A stretch of DNA of 64,000 nucleotides, taken from NCBI GenBank assembly GCA_949358305.1, contig OX442317.1, forward strand, positions 16,612,516-16,676,515. The letters are read 5' to 3'. The DNA is from Strigamia acuminata (lineage: Eukaryota; Arthropoda; Chilopoda; Geophilomorpha; Linotaeniidae). Positions 53,684 through 64,000 of the stretch are shown here, in pieces. Each line of letters opens with the position of its first letter. The first letter of the stretch is position 1. A program made the position numbers and the translations under genes. A model generated the notes under the pieces. The model worked only from the letters and a program-made list of their open reading frames with translations, was not told the DNA's origin and searched no databases.

Positions 53684-53694
53684 CTCTGCTACCA
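53684..53694 (-). promoter_or_regulatory. Primer binding site of copia C
   Basis: Plus-strand CTCTGCTACCA, i.e. TGGTAGCAGAG on the element strand, one base from the LTR; initiator tRNA-Met type, as in A and B. Confidence 0.9.
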
Positions 53695-53695
53695 T

Positions 53696-54152
53696 TGTCG
53701 GATAATAGGCAGGTGAGTGTATCCAAAATGAAGGCAGACAGCAGTATAAAACTTGCACTTGAAATCCATGCAAGTGGCCATTTTTATTCCAGGCATAATA
53801 AGTGAACATAAAATACATACATTGAGGCTAACTGCACTCAATATCTATCAATAGGACAAATCAATGATTAACATCAGTTGATTTATCCTGTACAAAGTTA
53901 AAACAAAGATAACTAATAACAGAACAAATTATATGAACAAAATGCTCATTTGAGCAGACGACGACTTGCTAAATCATTACACAAAGGGGAAACGGTTGTG
54001 GCAACGTAACACGCATTAATAAAAGTCAATATTAACCGATCCTCAACTCCGGGACATGATGTAACAATAAACAAGTTGCTTAACAGTCGCACTAATACGG
54101 AAACGTGCGATGTGAACAATACAAGCACCATACGGTTGATCAAATCTCTACA
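53696..54152 (-). repeat. 5' LTR of copia C
   Basis: 457 bp, pairs with 48364-48820. Confidence 0.95.
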
Positions 54153-54463
54153 CCAATCACATCGATCGGTTGATCGATGGATTATCAAATCTCCATTTCT
54201 GCTGAACTAGAGATTCCCATCACTTAGTGTGAACAATAATTATTAATATATATTTATATTAATCCTAATAAAGTGTCGTTTCATACAAATAAATATATTC
54301 TTATATTTATTTACCAGTTTCTTAACTCGCAATTCAATTTTACCGCTGAATTATAATCGCGCCATCTAGTGACGACTCGGAGCATTGACAAATGCGGGTT
54401 TCGCCGAAAACACTTAGAATTCGGCCGTGTTATTAATAAATAGCACTTATAAACCGTCATACA

Positions 54464-54954
54464 TCCCCCTTAATTACTCAACTTATAAATTTTATTCATA
54501 AGTTTATGTTATTCTTGCGAAATGACTTTATTAATAACTCAAAACAGGACTTTTTTCATCCCGAACAGCTGAGTGCGTGTGCGTGTGACTCAAAATAAAT
54601 TTCATATTTCTGATGTGCGCAACAATTCTTTTAATGAATTATCAAAAATAAAATATTATTTGGTTACAATAAAACAACTGGAAACTTTTACAATACTTAG
54701 TCTCATTTCTTCACACAATTATTATTTTCAAATAACAGGAATTTTAACATAATTTTTTGGTAAAATTATTTCTTTTTTAGGATCATCTCTTGATTTTCCT
54801 CTAAAAACATGACTTTTCATATCACAAAATGCTTATTGAAATTGTTTTAAACAGAATACTCTTGTATTTGTACGTTAATTCTAACACTCTTTAAAGTTTT
54901 CTCAATTTAGCAATTAACTCCGCGAGTCACTTGACTTCTTCTTCATCAGACTCC
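54464..54954 (-). other. Polypurine tract and 3' untranslated part of element X
   Basis: The run at 54464-54475 is the polypurine tract complement. The rest is AT-rich non-coding, except that 54927-54954 held the last codons and stop (TGA at 54929-54927) of the X protein before the BEL/Pao insertion. Confidence 0.7.
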
Positions 54955-54959
54955 GATCC

Positions 54960-55121
54960 TGTTAAATTTGCATAAGATAAAAATAATACAAACTTAGCAA
55001 CAAGTTTCTAAAAGTTCCTGGATACAAATGATGGATAAAGTTGAGATGGTGGTGAAATTCAAAGATGGCGTTGGAGCAAAGTAAAGGCACAACCACACGT
55101 TTTAGAGGTAAAAGGTACACT

Positions 55122-55156
<35 letters not shown>

Positions 55157-55660
55157 GGTAAAAAGTACACTGGATTTTATTCTATTATTTACATAAAAAG
55201 AAAAGGCAAAGAATGTGGATGACACGTTCAGTGCACCAATGGAAACGGTGCTCACAAGATTGGGAAAACCCCACCAATTAAAAGATTAACGTGGGGGTAA
55301 AAACCTTATACAAAACTAGAACAGGTCAATACACTTGAAATGATAAATGGTAATTAATAATAAAGTGTTTACATCATCAAAACATAATAGTGAGTCTTAA
55401 AAATGAGAAACAATGAAATCAGTAAATCAATGTAAATTCAAATCAAATATCAAAATTACTCAAACAAATGGAAATATCAAAAACAATAATGTTATTATAC
55501 AGCAACAGTTTAAAGCAATGCAATAAATGTAAAAAATGGCAAATAAAATTATCCAATCACTAATATAGAAAGGAATAACAAATCAATGTAGCAATCTCGG
55601 AATACAAACAACAATTTGAATAATGGTTTACATGACATGTCAAATCACCCGATTTTCACA
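54960..55660 (-). repeat. 3' LTR of the BEL/Pao element
   Basis: 701 bp including a T run at about 55126-55153. It contains the last codons and stop of the element's own Pol frame. Confidence 0.95.
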
Positions 55661-58600
55661 CTGCCGGCCGGAGGATCACCCAATCTCACCTCCAACCGTA
55701 CGAGGCGTTGAACTGGTCGACGTAATTTTCCCCCATCCGCGAGCATGAGTTCACATGACCTAACTTTGTCATCGCGACCTCGTCTGACTTCGACCACTCT
55801 CCCCATCTTCCATTTCAAACGGGGTTTAAATTGCTCCTCAATTATCACAACGTCGTCAATTTGCAGCTCACGTTTGTCTGATTTTCCCGTTTGCACCTTC
55901 AGGTCCTTTAAATATTCACGGGACCAGCGTGACCAAAATGTTAACAACATGCGTTGTTGATATTGCCACTGTCGAACGAATTCCTTTTGAGTCGGTTCGA
56001 GTATTTCAGTTGACCCTGAATCCGGCAAGTGTGTTTGCATGGTTCCCGTCAAGAAATGTGCTGGAGTAAGTGGTTCGGCTTTGCTTGGCTTCTCGTACAC
56101 GTATGTGATGGGCTTACGGTTGATGACCGCTTCCGTCTGTGCCAAGAAAGTTCCAAATTGATAAAAGTTGAGGTGTGCAGATCCGATTACTTTTTTCAAG
56201 CAACGTTTAACTGTCTGCACCATCCTCTCCCAGAACCCTCCCCACCACGGTGCATTTTCTACAATGAACTTCCACTCTATTCCCTTTTGAGCCAGATAAT
56301 TTTGGAACGCCTCGTCTTTGGTGGAGCGTAAAAGAGATGAAAGTTCTAAATTAGCACGGTGAAAGGTGGACCCGTTGTCGCTGTATATCGTCTTTGGGAG
56401 GCCTCTACGACTGATGAATCGTTCAAACGCCCCCAAAAAGTCTGTTGTTGACAATGAGGGAACCAGTTCCAAATGCACCGCTCGAATGGTTGCGCACGTG
56501 AAAAGGGCTATATAAGCCTTGGTCGTTCGTCCCTTTATTATTATCGGTCCAGCAAAATCGACTCCAGTAACCGCGAATGGTTGGCACTTAGTCGTCCTGT
56601 CTGCTGGGAGGGGGCCTGGCACTTCTCGCATCAACCGTCCTTGAATCTTTTTGCAGACGACGCATTTGTCCAAAATCGATTTTAAGGTCCTCCTTGCGGA
56701 TGGTGTCCAGTATAATTCTCGAAATTTAGACAGTGTGGCTGTCAATCCGCAATGAAGGACCTGTAAATGAGAGTGTTGCAAAATTAATTTCGTGAGTTTA
56801 TGGTTTGGAGGTAAAATCAAAGGTTGCACAGCGGTGTACAAATCTCGCGATTTTTGCAGTCGAGTTTGCAGTTCGATCAACCCCATCTCGTTCAGCTGTG
56901 GATTCAGGTCTCGCAATTTTGAATCCCTCTGAATTTGTCTGCCATCTCTCAATTGATTTATTTCCTGGCCATAAGCGTCCGACTGCGCGATTCGAATCAA
57001 GCTGAATTTCGCCCGTTTTATCTCAGCTGCAGTTAATGGACCTCGACCGCGTTGGCTGGCATCTGTCTGTCGCTTTCCAGCATTGTCAGCAAATCTGTAA
57101 ACCCATGCCAGTGTTCGGATTGCTTTTGAAAACGATCCAAACCTGGCAAACGGGAAAATATTAGTTACTGCTGTTTGCACGGCTTCGACGTGCGTTTCAG
57201 TCGTTTCGTCATCCTCTTCGACCGGCTCTGTTGGCAGGTTTGGCCAATCTCGACGACTTCCACGTAGCCAGTCCGGTCCCTGCCACCAAAGTTGCTCGGT
57301 TATCAATGCTTCTGCGTCCATTCCTCTTGTCAGGCGGTCAGCAGGATTTTCCACGCCTGGCACGTGTCTCCACTCTTCAATTTTTGACTTCTCCCTTATC
57401 TCCAAAACTCGATTGTGGACGAAGGTTGGTGGTCGTTTGGATGTGTTCTTGATCCAATGGAGACATATCTGAGAGTCCGTCCAAAAAAATATTTCACCTG
57501 GCGTCATCAACTCCTTGATTTGGTCGGAGAGACGTACAGCAACCAGTGCTCCCATGAGCTCGAGTCTTGGCAGTGTAAGTGGTTTAACAGGAGCTACACG
57601 ACACTTTGACAAAATGAAATTAGTCTCAATCAAATCACCATTAGAGTTCTGGATGTATGCCACCGCCCCATATGCCTTCGGACTCGCGTCGCAGAATATG
57701 TGTACTTCACATTGGTCAAATTCGTCCTGTCCCAACCATCGTGGGATTTGAATTTTTCTTAGAGTGGGAATTTGGTCGGTCCACTTCTTCCAATCAGCGC
57801 GCAACTCGTTGTCTAATTCGTCATCCCATGGCAAATTCCTCAGCCATAGGGACTGGAAAAACATGCGTGCTGTCACGGTGAATGGTGTAGCAAATCCTAA
57901 GGGGTCAAAAATTTGAGCTGTTATTTTTATTACTTCCCTTTTCGTTATTTTCTGGCAAGGTGAGCAAGTTTCTTCCACTGCCAGTCCCAATTCGTCCGAG
58001 TTTGGGTTCCATTTGATTCCCAGCACTTTGGTGTCTTCATCTGACGTCAGCAGCGTGTCAGAGGGGCATTCCTCGCGAAATTTGGCTCTTAGTTCCGGTG
58101 AGTTGGTTTGCCACTTGGCGAGTTCCATGCCGGCCGCTGCAAAAATCAGGTTAGACTGGCGAAATGTTACCAGTGCTTGAGCGACGGCTTTGAGTGATGA
58201 GATGAAGTCGTCTACGTACAGGCACTTTAACAACAACTTTACAGTCTCGGGATATTTCTTCTCGTATTTGCGCAGATGATGTCGGATTGTTGCGCTCAGC
58301 AAGAATGGGCTTGGTGTAGCGCCAAATAACACTCGAGTCTGGCGCAGTACTCTCAACAATGCCTTTCCTATGCCGTCCCAGCACTCATCGATCCAGAAAA
58401 ATCTTGTTGCGTCGCGGTCCTTTAAAGCGATTTCAATCATGTGAAACGCCTTTTTGATGTCACCTATCATTGCCACTCTCCCGAGACGAAATCCTAGCAA
58501 TATAAATATCAGTGAAGGTAGAAAGTTTATACCTTTTGATAGGCAATCGTTCAAGGAAAGATAGCCCTTTCGATGTGATGATGCATCAAATACGACTCGT

Positions 58601-60933
58601 AATTTTGTGGTGACGCGTTCCTCTTTGATCACTGGACTGTGAGGCATGTAGTAGACTGGTCCTGTTGAAGTTTGGTTCGGTATTTCCTCAACAATGCCCA
58701 TTTTCAACTGCTCATCAATGACTTTCTTGTATTCCAAGTAGAGGTTTGGCTGCTTTCGAAAACGACGAATTAGCGACATGATGCGTTGTTCAGCTCCTCT
58801 GTAGTTGTCATCCAACTGGTTGGTGTCCACTATCCACGGCAGTTCCACGGAATATTTCGAACCCGTCCATTTGATGGTTTTCTCAAATTTTTGTAACGTT
58901 TCTGCGTCGTCGTTGGTTTCGACCGACTCGTGGCGTACTCCAATCGGTTCCAGTTCCCACATCCGGCGCAAAAGGTCATCTGTCGATGGGGTAAGTGTAA
59001 TTTTGTTTATTCTTACCGGTGCAGCAATAACTCTTGTTCCATTTGTGGTCTGTCCATGTAAAGTCCAGCCAAATTTCGTTTTCACTGCAATTAGATTTTC
59101 TTCTAAATATTCAGTTTGACCTGTCATTACACGCCAGTAATGATCCACTCCAATCAGCAAATCCACTTCTTTTGAATGCAACGCGACTTGTTTGCAGGCC
59201 ACCTCGATTTTCCTTCGTTGTAACTCTGCCCTAAGTTGTCCATTTGGTTGCTCTCCGGGCGTGGATGTGACGTGGGCAGTCTCAATGGCCTCGATCGTGA
59301 CAGCTGGTGACTTCGAATTGGCGGGGCTGAGAATCAACTCGACTCTGTTGCGTATTTCCGACCTCGGCTCTTGTCCAAACACGGCCAAATTGATGGTTTC
59401 TGTTCCTAGAATTTTTAAGTTCAGTTTTTTTACCAATTCGGACCGTATGAAGGTGCGCTGAGCTCCTCCGTCGATGTAACACACTCCCAACGTTGACAGT
59501 TTTGGTCCAGCCATTTTTACCATCTGCACCATCAAAAATTCGGACTTGACTGGGCAGGTGGTGACCACTGAGTTGGAATGGACGATCTCCTCGGTGACTT
59601 CCGTAGGTTTTGGAGTGTCGCATATGTGGGTGTGATGTGTCCCTTCACAACTGTAACATTTCATTCGGGTCCTGCACTCCTCAGTCTTGTGGGGCACTTT
59701 TCCCAAGCATCGCAGGCAAATTCCCTTTTTTTGCAGCTTTTTGCGTCTCTCTTCCATCGAGAGTGGACATCTTTTTCGGTTGTGTTCTGTGGAATCACAA
59801 AATTGGCATTTTATTATCATTACTGACAATTGTGACGCTGATCCAGATCGAGGCTCCTTTTCTTTTCGTTTGAATTTCCCTTTATTGTTGTGGGCGCTAT
59901 CCGTGGATGACGATTTGTTTATTGTCGCGTCAGGCCTTGTTTGTGTTTTCAACATGTCGTATTTGGCGTGTTTGGCGATGTAGTTGCCCAGCCAATCCAT
60001 CAATCTCGTTATCGACCTCTCTCCATCACAGTCCTTGTCGTACTCCATAATCACGTTGCGTGGTATAGCGGACGACAGCACGGGGAAAATGGTACGCTGA
60101 ATTTCTGCTAGGGGCACCTCGATGTTCGCCAAATTTTCGATGTTGATCTCCACGTGCCTGTGCAGCTTCTGGAGTCCAATCCTATCTCGGTCGCTGTTGA
60201 CTAAAGGTAGATTGATTAAATTTGACAAATATTTATTCTCAAGAACGATCTTGTCGCCATATTTTTTCTGTAGGCGCGTAATCGCGATAATATAATTGCC
60301 AGCTGTAATCTCCAGCGCCTTGATGTCATCCAACGCCTCTCCAACCAAATATGTTCGTAAATGTAACAGTTTATGTGTTGCATCCAGTTGTTCGTCGTCG
60401 CCAACTTGGATGGAAAATGTTTTCCAGAATCCTCCCCACTCCTCCGGTTTACGCCCGTCGAATTTGGGTATTTCCAGCGGTTTACGTTTGATGAACGTTT
60501 GGCTGTTGGTCGGGGTCGCACGTGGCGTCGCCGCCGTCACTGCTGCGGTAATGGCCGCCGCCAGTGCGTCGATGTTTGCCGCCGGTTGCGCGTCCGCGTC
60601 TGGTCGCAGATTCTGGGGCGGAACAGGTGGATAATTTATATGAGTGTACCTGTTCAAACTTGCTCTTGATGCTGCCAAACGGTCCTCCAGTGCGTCGAGT
60701 GCCTGCACGGTGTCGTCGATTTCCTGGTCGCTTTTTGCTAAGTCCAGGGTGGCGTCGAATGACAGTTGCGCTCGTTTCTGCTTTTGGTCGAGCTGTTGCA
60801 GCCATAATTCGATTGTGGCTTGCGGAATCGCAGCTCGCCCGTTCAGCGCGGTGGTGACCGTGGTCATCAGTGTGTCGGTGACCAACATGGCCGCCTGGAA
60901 GGCTCTGTTCTTCAACTCGAAGCTTCTCACCAT
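55645..60933 (-). CDS. BEL/Pao Gag-Pol polyprotein
   Basis: 1,762 residues from ATG 60933. Gag-like N-terminus (DUF1759 type, helical), three CCHC zinc knuckles (about residues 376-436: [42 protein letters not shown]), protease with [11 protein letters not shown] (about 484), reverse transcriptase ([19 protein letters not shown] about 906), the BEL-type A17/RNase H region ([15 protein letters not shown]), integrase with an HHCC zinc part (CVVC), D (GVDFAGP about 1,456), D (YSDNGSTF about 1,518) and E ([11 protein letters not shown] about 1,564), and the C-terminal DUF5641-type barrel. The domain order PR-RT-RH-IN and length are usual for Pao/BEL. The last five codons and the stop are inside the LTR. 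No stops or frameshifts, so it is possibly active. Confidence 0.96.
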   Translation of the reverse strand: MVRSFELKNRAFQAAMLVTDTLMTTVTTALNGRAAIPQATIELWLQQLDQKQKRAQLSFDATLDLAKSDQEIDDTVQALDALEDRLAASRASLNRYTHINYPPVPPQNLRPDADAQPAANIDALAAAITAAVTAATPRATPTNSQTFIKRKPLEIPKFDGRKPEEWGGFWKTFSIQVGDDEQLDATHKLLHLRTYLVGEALDDIKALEITAGNYIIAITRLQKKYGDKIVLENKYLSNLINLPLVNSDRDRIGLQKLHRHVEINIENLANIEVPLAEIQRTIFPVLSSAIPRNVIMEYDKDCDGERSITRLMDWLGNYIAKHAKYDMLKTQTRPDATINKSSSTDSAHNNKGKFKRKEKEPRSGSASQLSVMIIKCQFCDSTEHNRKRCPLSMEERRKKLQKKGICLRCLGKVPHKTEECRTRMKCYSCEGTHHTHICDTPKPTEVTEEIVHSNSVVTTCPVKSEFLMVQMVKMAGPKLSTLGVCYIDGGAQRTFIRSELVKKLNLKILGTETINLAVFGQEPRSEIRNRVELILSPANSKSPAVTIEAIETAHVTSTPGEQPNGQLRAELQRRKIEVACKQVALHSKEVDLLIGVDHYWRVMTGQTEYLEENLIAVKTKFGWTLHGQTTNGTRVIAAPVRINKITLTPSTDDLLRRMWELEPIGVRHESVETNDDAETLQKFEKTIKWTGSKYSVELPWIVDTNQLDDNYRGAEQRIMSLIRRFRKQPNLYLEYKKVIDEQLKMGIVEEIPNQTSTGPVYYMPHSPVIKEERVTTKLRVVFDASSHRKGYLSLNDCLSKGINFLPSLIFILLGFRLGRVAMIGDIKKAFHMIEIALKDRDATRFFWIDECWDGIGKALLRVLRQTRVLFGATPSPFLLSATIRHHLRKYEKKYPETVKLLLKCLYVDDFISSLKAVAQALVTFRQSNLIFAAAGMELAKWQTNSPELRAKFREECPSDTLLTSDEDTKVLGIKWNPNSDELGLAVEETCSPCQKITKREVIKITAQIFDPLGFATPFTVTARMFFQSLWLRNLPWDDELDNELRADWKKWTDQIPTLRKIQIPRWLGQDEFDQCEVHIFCDASPKAYGAVAYIQNSNGDLIETNFILSKCRVAPVKPLTLPRLELMGALVAVRLSDQIKELMTPGEIFFWTDSQICLHWIKNTSKRPPTFVHNRVLEIREKSKIEEWRHVPGVENPADRLTRGMDAEALITEQLWWQGPDWLRGSRRDWPNLPTEPVEEDDETTETHVEAVQTAVTNIFPFARFGSFSKAIRTLAWVYRFADNAGKRQTDASQRGRGPLTAAEIKRAKFSLIRIAQSDAYGQEINQLRDGRQIQRDSKLRDLNPQLNEMGLIELQTRLQKSRDLYTAVQPLILPPNHKLTKLILQHSHLQVLHCGLTATLSKFRELYWTPSARRTLKSILDKCVVCKKIQGRLMREVPGPLPADRTTKCQPFAVTGVDFAGPIIIKGRTTKAYIALFTCATIRAVHLELVPSLSTTDFLGAFERFISRRGLPKTIYSDNGSTFHRANLELSSLLRSTKDEAFQNYLAQKGIEWKFIVENAPWWGGFWERMVQTVKRCLKKVIGSAHLNFYQFGTFLAQTEAVINRKPITYVYEKPSKAEPLTPAHFLTGTMQTHLPDSGSTEILEPTQKEFVRQWQYQQRMLLTFWSRWSREYLKDLKVQTGKSDKRELQIDDVVIIEEQFKPRLKWKMGRVVEVRRGRDDKVRSCELMLADGGKLRRPVQRLVRLEVRLGDPPAGSVKIG

Positions 60934-60968
60934 TTTGTTTAAATTGGATTAAATGGGAAATTAAATAC

Positions 60969-60986
60969 TCCCGGGTTTCGGCACCA
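60969..60986 (-). promoter_or_regulatory. Primer binding site of the BEL/Pao element
   Basis: TGGTGCCGAAACCCGGGA on the element strand, one base from the LTR: an 18-nt match to the 3' end of animal tRNA-Phe (acceptor stem GCCGAAA). Confidence 0.85.
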
Positions 60987-60987
60987 A

Positions 60988-61149
60988 TGTTAAATTTGCA
61001 TAAGATAAAAATAATACAAACTTAGCAACAAGTTTCTAAAAGTTCCTGGATACAAATGATGGATAAAGTTGAGATGGTGGTGAAATTCAAAGATGGCGTT
61101 GGAGCAAAGTAAAGGCACAACCACACGTTTTAGAGGTAAAAGGTACACT

Positions 61150-61180
<31 letters not shown>

Positions 61181-61687
61181 AGAGGTAAAAAGTACACTGG
61201 ATTTTATTCTATTATTTACATAAAAAGAAAAGGCAAAGAATGTGGATGACACGTTCAGTGCACCAATGGAAACGGTGCTCACAAGATTGGGAAAACCCCA
61301 CCAATTAAAAGATTAACGTGGGGGTAAAAACCTTATACAAAACTAGAACAGGTCAATACACTTGAAATGATAAATGGTAATTAATAATAAAGTGTTTACA
61401 TCATCAAAACATAATAGTGAGTCTTAAAAATGAGAAACAATGAAATCAGTAAATCAATGTAAATTCAAATCAAATATCAAAATTACTCAAACAAATGGAA
61501 ATATCAAAAACAATAATGTTATTATACAGCAACAGTTTAAAGCAATGCAATAAATGTAAAAAATGGCAAATAAAATTATCCAATCACTAATATAGAAAGG
61601 AATAACAAATCAATGTAGCAATCTCGGAATACAAACAACAATTTGAATAATGGTTTACATGACATGTCAAATCACCCGATTTTCACA
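60988..61687 (-). repeat. 5' LTR of the BEL/Pao element
   Basis: 700 bp with a T run at about 61155-61180; pairs with 54960-55660. Confidence 0.95.
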
Positions 61688-63336
61688 GATCCTTCACTCT
61701 CTTTCTTAAGAGTCTCACTGGACTCACCGACTTCGGACTTTTCTAGGGGAAGAAATTCCGCTGGTCTTCGGTCGATGACGAAATTGGGTTCTTCACCTAT
61801 ATCTTCTGCGGGTGGAGATTTCGGCGAGTACTCCGGAGACCTTGGTTCATATTCTGGGGTCTTCTCAACTAACTCGTAACTTTCTTCAATGACCTTCTTC
61901 GAAGCGTCGTATATCTCCGCAATGCAGGGGAGTCCGTAGAACCATGAAGGGTTTATTAATCCTTTTCCGTCGGTGTTGACTCTGTCAATTAGCAGTGTCC
62001 ATATGTGTTCCAGCACAGCAAAAGATTCGCCTCGATTGGCGTTAAATATCAACTTCATCACATGGACAGCATAGTTGATGTTCGAGGGATCGGTAGAGTC
62101 TGAGCGCATTTGTTCCGTGATTTTCTCGGCAATTCTAAAAAGCGTCGGAAAATAGTAGCTCACCTCGTATTCGAATAGATGCGCTATTTTCGCTCCTGGT
62201 GGAGGGAAAAAAGGTTCCACAAGAAGTTCATTTTCGGCTTCTTTTTCGTTCTCCTTGGATACCGTTTGACATCCTTTATCGACGACTGTTGTACTCTGTG
62301 GTTTTCGGGAGCTCTCTAGAGCTTCTGGCGGAATTCTCAGATCTTGCATTTCCCTTCTTAGTGGAGTGGTTATGGCGTTCAAGAACTCCGGGCTGATGTA
62401 CGGCGATCTTCCGTCACTGGAGAGGACAATTTTACACTCCGGGCAAGTTGCCCACAACCTGGCCGGGGGAGGGTGAATTCCCATGACCACAAACGGCAGA
62501 AAGCTGGGGCGCCAAGGTTGGCCTTTGGGCCGCTTCTTTGTGCCCTCGCAATTGGAACATTGCGCCAGGTGGCCTCCGGTTCCCGATCCCGAGACCCACC
62601 CGACGGCGGAACAAAAAGGACATGGCACTTCGTCCTTCGAGAGTACCATATTATCATGTGGTTTGCCGTTCTCTTTATCTTGTTTACACTGGTCTCGTCT
62701 TTTCTGGATCTGACGAACTTTATTTGCCAACTTTTGGCGATCTGACCATGCGCTGGTATTTGACCTATTCCTAGGTTGGTCGGACCTTCGGTAGGAGGAA
62801 TACGACCTTTTTTCCCGGTCTCGGTCTGGTGAATCGTTAAATCTAACGTATTCTCTTTTTGAACGCTCTTGGCCAGTACAAGAGGAAGGTGTAGCGTCTT
62901 CCGAAGTTCGGCGGCGTTTAGCTTCCATTGGTGGAGATTTTCTTCTTCGTTCGGGCGACTTGACTTGGTTGTACACAATTTCCACCTTTCGCGGTTTACT
63001 GGTACTCGGCTGGTTTTTTGCAATTGGCGGATTATTTCTGGCGAAATCATCCGCTTTTATCTTTGGAATAACAAATGGCTTCGCCGTTGATTCTTTTTTG
63101 GCCGGTTCCTCCTGTAACGTGGGGGTTCCGGGTGGACCAAGCTCAGTGGGGAGCAATTCGGGATGTTGGCGAGCCCAACTCAAAATATCCCAGCCCCTGG
63201 CGTTGATAATCACGGGTGTTTTGGGACACCCTTCTACGAATACGGCAGCGGCCGAAGGAGGTGCCGTTAGTTCTTCATCGGAGGAAGAGGATTCGATCAA
63301 CACGTATTTCCTCTTTTTTTCGATCTTTTTTCCCAT
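61672..63336 (-). CDS. Element X protein (unrecognised; Arg/Ser-rich with Cys/His motifs), 3' end altered by BEL insertion
   Basis: 554 codons from ATG 63336. Order: Lys-rich start with a Ser/Asp-rich acidic patch (IESSSSDEELT); a segment INARGWDILSWARQHPELLP; a basic Arg/Ser-rich region (about residues 130-215) that could bind nucleic acid; a cysteine cluster (CPFCSAVGWVSGSGTGGHLAQCSNC about 235-262, then TCPECK about 295); and a C-terminal helical part (about 375-480) with conserved-looking Trp and Tyr. The last four codons come from the BEL LTR; the original acidic tail and stop are at 54954-54927. It occupies the place of Gag in an LTR element but matches no Gag, protease, RT or integrase motif that I know. 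Confidence 0.7.
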   Translation of the reverse strand: MGKKIEKKRKYVLIESSSSDEELTAPPSAAAVFVEGCPKTPVIINARGWDILSWARQHPELLPTELGPPGTPTLQEEPAKKESTAKPFVIPKIKADDFARNNPPIAKNQPSTSKPRKVEIVYNQVKSPERRRKSPPMEAKRRRTSEDATPSSCTGQERSKREYVRFNDSPDRDREKRSYSSYRRSDQPRNRSNTSAWSDRQKLANKVRQIQKRRDQCKQDKENGKPHDNMVLSKDEVPCPFCSAVGWVSGSGTGGHLAQCSNCEGTKKRPKGQPWRPSFLPFVVMGIHPPPARLWATCPECKIVLSSDGRSPYISPEFLNAITTPLRREMQDLRIPPEALESSRKPQSTTVVDKGCQTVSKENEKEAENELLVEPFFPPPGAKIAHLFEYEVSYYFPTLFRIAEKITEQMRSDSTDPSNINYAVHVMKLIFNANRGESFAVLEHIWTLLIDRVNTDGKGLINPSWFYGLPCIAEIYDASKKVIEESYELVEKTPEYEPRSPEYSPKSPPAEDIGEEPNFVIDRRPAEFLPLEKSEVGESSETLKKESEGSVKIG

Positions 63337-64000
63337 TTTTCTAGAGAAAATAATATAGAGAATCTTGTCAATACGATTTATTTAATAAAATTTATACCGC
63401 CATCTATCGTGAAAATTTATCAACTTTCTCGATGGTTTCGATATATTTTTATATCGGGATTTTACGTGCGGCTTTTTTACTATTCGTAATATTCTTGATA
63501 AACTTATCTTTGAAATACTTACACTAGAAATCTCCTGAATCCACTTAAGTATTCACAATGATGTGGTGCCGATTTTTTAATTGACAAAACTCGTTGCTTT
63601 TAGCGAAGATGTTCTTCGCCAACGTAGAGATTCTAATTTTATATATAAAATAGTCGTGAATATCTCTTGATATATTAAATTTATCATTACTTACACGTAA
63701 CACTCTTAGTACAACGTTGAAGCGTCGTGATGATGTTTCGAATTTTCTCGAAGGAGATATTTTTCTTCCTCACGCCGAGGTCACGTGTTCGTCTTTTTTC
63801 AGACGAAATTAATCACCGAAGTTTTCTCTCGTCCTTTTCTATCATGAAAGGATTATAACATTAAGTCCCGACATATAATGTCCCGAGTTTATTGGTAATA
63901 TATGGGTCTTACCACGAATATCGAGGTTTTTCTTGAAAGAAATCGCGACGAACTTTTCTATCGACGCAGGTGTCAAAGTTGACTCGCACATGTGTGTGAA
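63337..64000 (-). other. 5' leader of element X (continues off the edge)
   Basis: AT-rich, no supported frame, with one GCCATCTATCG motif near 63410. The 5' LTR and primer site of X must lie beyond 64000. Confidence 0.5.

Larger units (their letters stand above)
48364..54152 (-). mobile_element. Copia C, non-autonomous, inserted in the X LTR
   Basis: 457-bp LTRs (48364-48820 and 53696-54152), TGTCGG...CTCTACA, differing at one base seen (48629 versus 53961). The duplication is CCAAT (48359-48363 and 54153-54157), and the unfilled site is visible at 657-661. The primer site is at the right end and the purine tract (reverse of 48821-48832) at the left, so the element runs on the minus strand. 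Internal frames: 235 codons, TAG, 680 codons with integrase-like sequence, and 139 codons. Reverse transcriptase and RNase H are absent: only about 100 bp separate the last frame from the LTR. Confidence 0.95.
47030..54463 (-). repeat. 3' LTR of element X, split by copia C
   Basis: LTR parts 47030-48363 and 54158-54463 (about 1.64 kb without the insertion). On the minus strand it starts TGTATGACGG at 54463. The part from 47703 on matches 1-965. Confidence 0.75.
54960..61687 (-). mobile_element. BEL/Pao retrotransposon, full length
   Basis: LTRs 54960-55660 (701 bp) and 60988-61687 (700 bp), TGTTAAATTT...GATTTTCACA on the plus strand, differing mainly in a T run. The 5-bp duplication is GATCC (54955-54959 and 61688-61692). 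The primer site is at the right end, so it runs on the minus strand. One continuous frame carries all Gag-Pol domains; no envelope-like frame is present. It is inserted into the last codons of the X protein. Confidence 0.97.
47030..64000 (-). mobile_element. Non-autonomous LTR element X (continues past the right edge)
   Basis: Left LTR about 47030-54463 (with copia C inside), then a pyrimidine run 'tcccccttaatt' (54464-54475) that is the reverse complement of a polypurine tract, then an internal region 54476-54954 and 61693-64000 split by the BEL/Pao element. This places X on the minus strand with its 5' LTR right of the window. The visible 2.8 kb of internal sequence holds one frame of 554 codons and no protease, RT or integrase motif. 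The left limit (TGTTGGCAAAC at 47030) is provisional. A second LTR copy lies at 1-965. Confidence 0.7.

Overview
The window is eukaryotic, most likely from a small metazoan and probably an arthropod. The evidence is GT-AG introns of about 70-500 nt with long T-rich acceptor tracts, AATAAA signals, a TK1-type thymidine kinase, a tRNA-derived SINE candidate, and animal-type Ty1/copia and BEL/Pao LTR retrotransposons whose primer sites match animal initiator tRNA-Met and tRNA-Phe. I cannot name the species. It falls into two kinds of sequence: small host genes set in degenerate repeats, and young, precisely delimited, nested LTR retrotransposons.

Host genes, left to right: a small Arg/Pro/Gly-rich multi-exon gene (minus, CDS 4910-5603); thymidine kinase (plus, 6232-6789), probably divergent from it; a second small multi-exon gene of similar layout (minus, 7086-7842); a two-exon acidic coiled-coil gene (plus, 9209-9796); a two-exon gene encoding a retropepsin-like domain (minus, 11921-12464); a paralogue of the coiled-coil gene now split by a 14-kb insertion (minus, 14757-14942 and 29068-29573); and a gene of about 13 exons encoding a Glu/Lys-rich, minisatellite-bearing protein with two C2H2-type zinc fingers (plus, about 39574-45980). 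Between them lie at least nine same-orientation copies of a roughly 1-kb degenerate repeat, here called R1, with a GC-rich hairpin followed by an AATAA box, plus simple repeats, a 120-bp-armed inverted repeat and a possible solo LTR.

Mobile elements: copia B (minus, 14943-29067, duplicated site GCTTT) sits inside the coiled-coil paralogue. Copia A (plus, 15826-23201, duplicated site AGTAT) sits inside the RNase H region of B and appears intact. Copia D (plus, 30666-34791, duplicated site AATGG) sits in an R1 copy and has lost its primer site, gag, protease and most of integrase, but keeps RT and RNase H open. From about 47030 to beyond the right edge lies a non-autonomous minus-strand LTR element, X. 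Its left LTR is split by copia C (48364-54152, duplicated site CCAAT), and its internal region is split by a BEL/Pao element (54960-61687, duplicated site GATCC). A second X LTR opens the window (1-965) and gives the uninterrupted sequence at the C insertion site.

The least ordinary features are copia C and element X. C has near-identical LTRs but no reverse transcriptase, an open 'integrase' lacking two of three catalytic acids and its zinc ligands, and an unusual upstream frame joined by an in-frame TAG. X carries one unrecognised 554-codon protein, Arg/Ser-rich with Cys/His motifs, and shows no pol in view. Both look like parasites mobilised by other elements. Domain calls rest on motifs read by eye; no database search was run.
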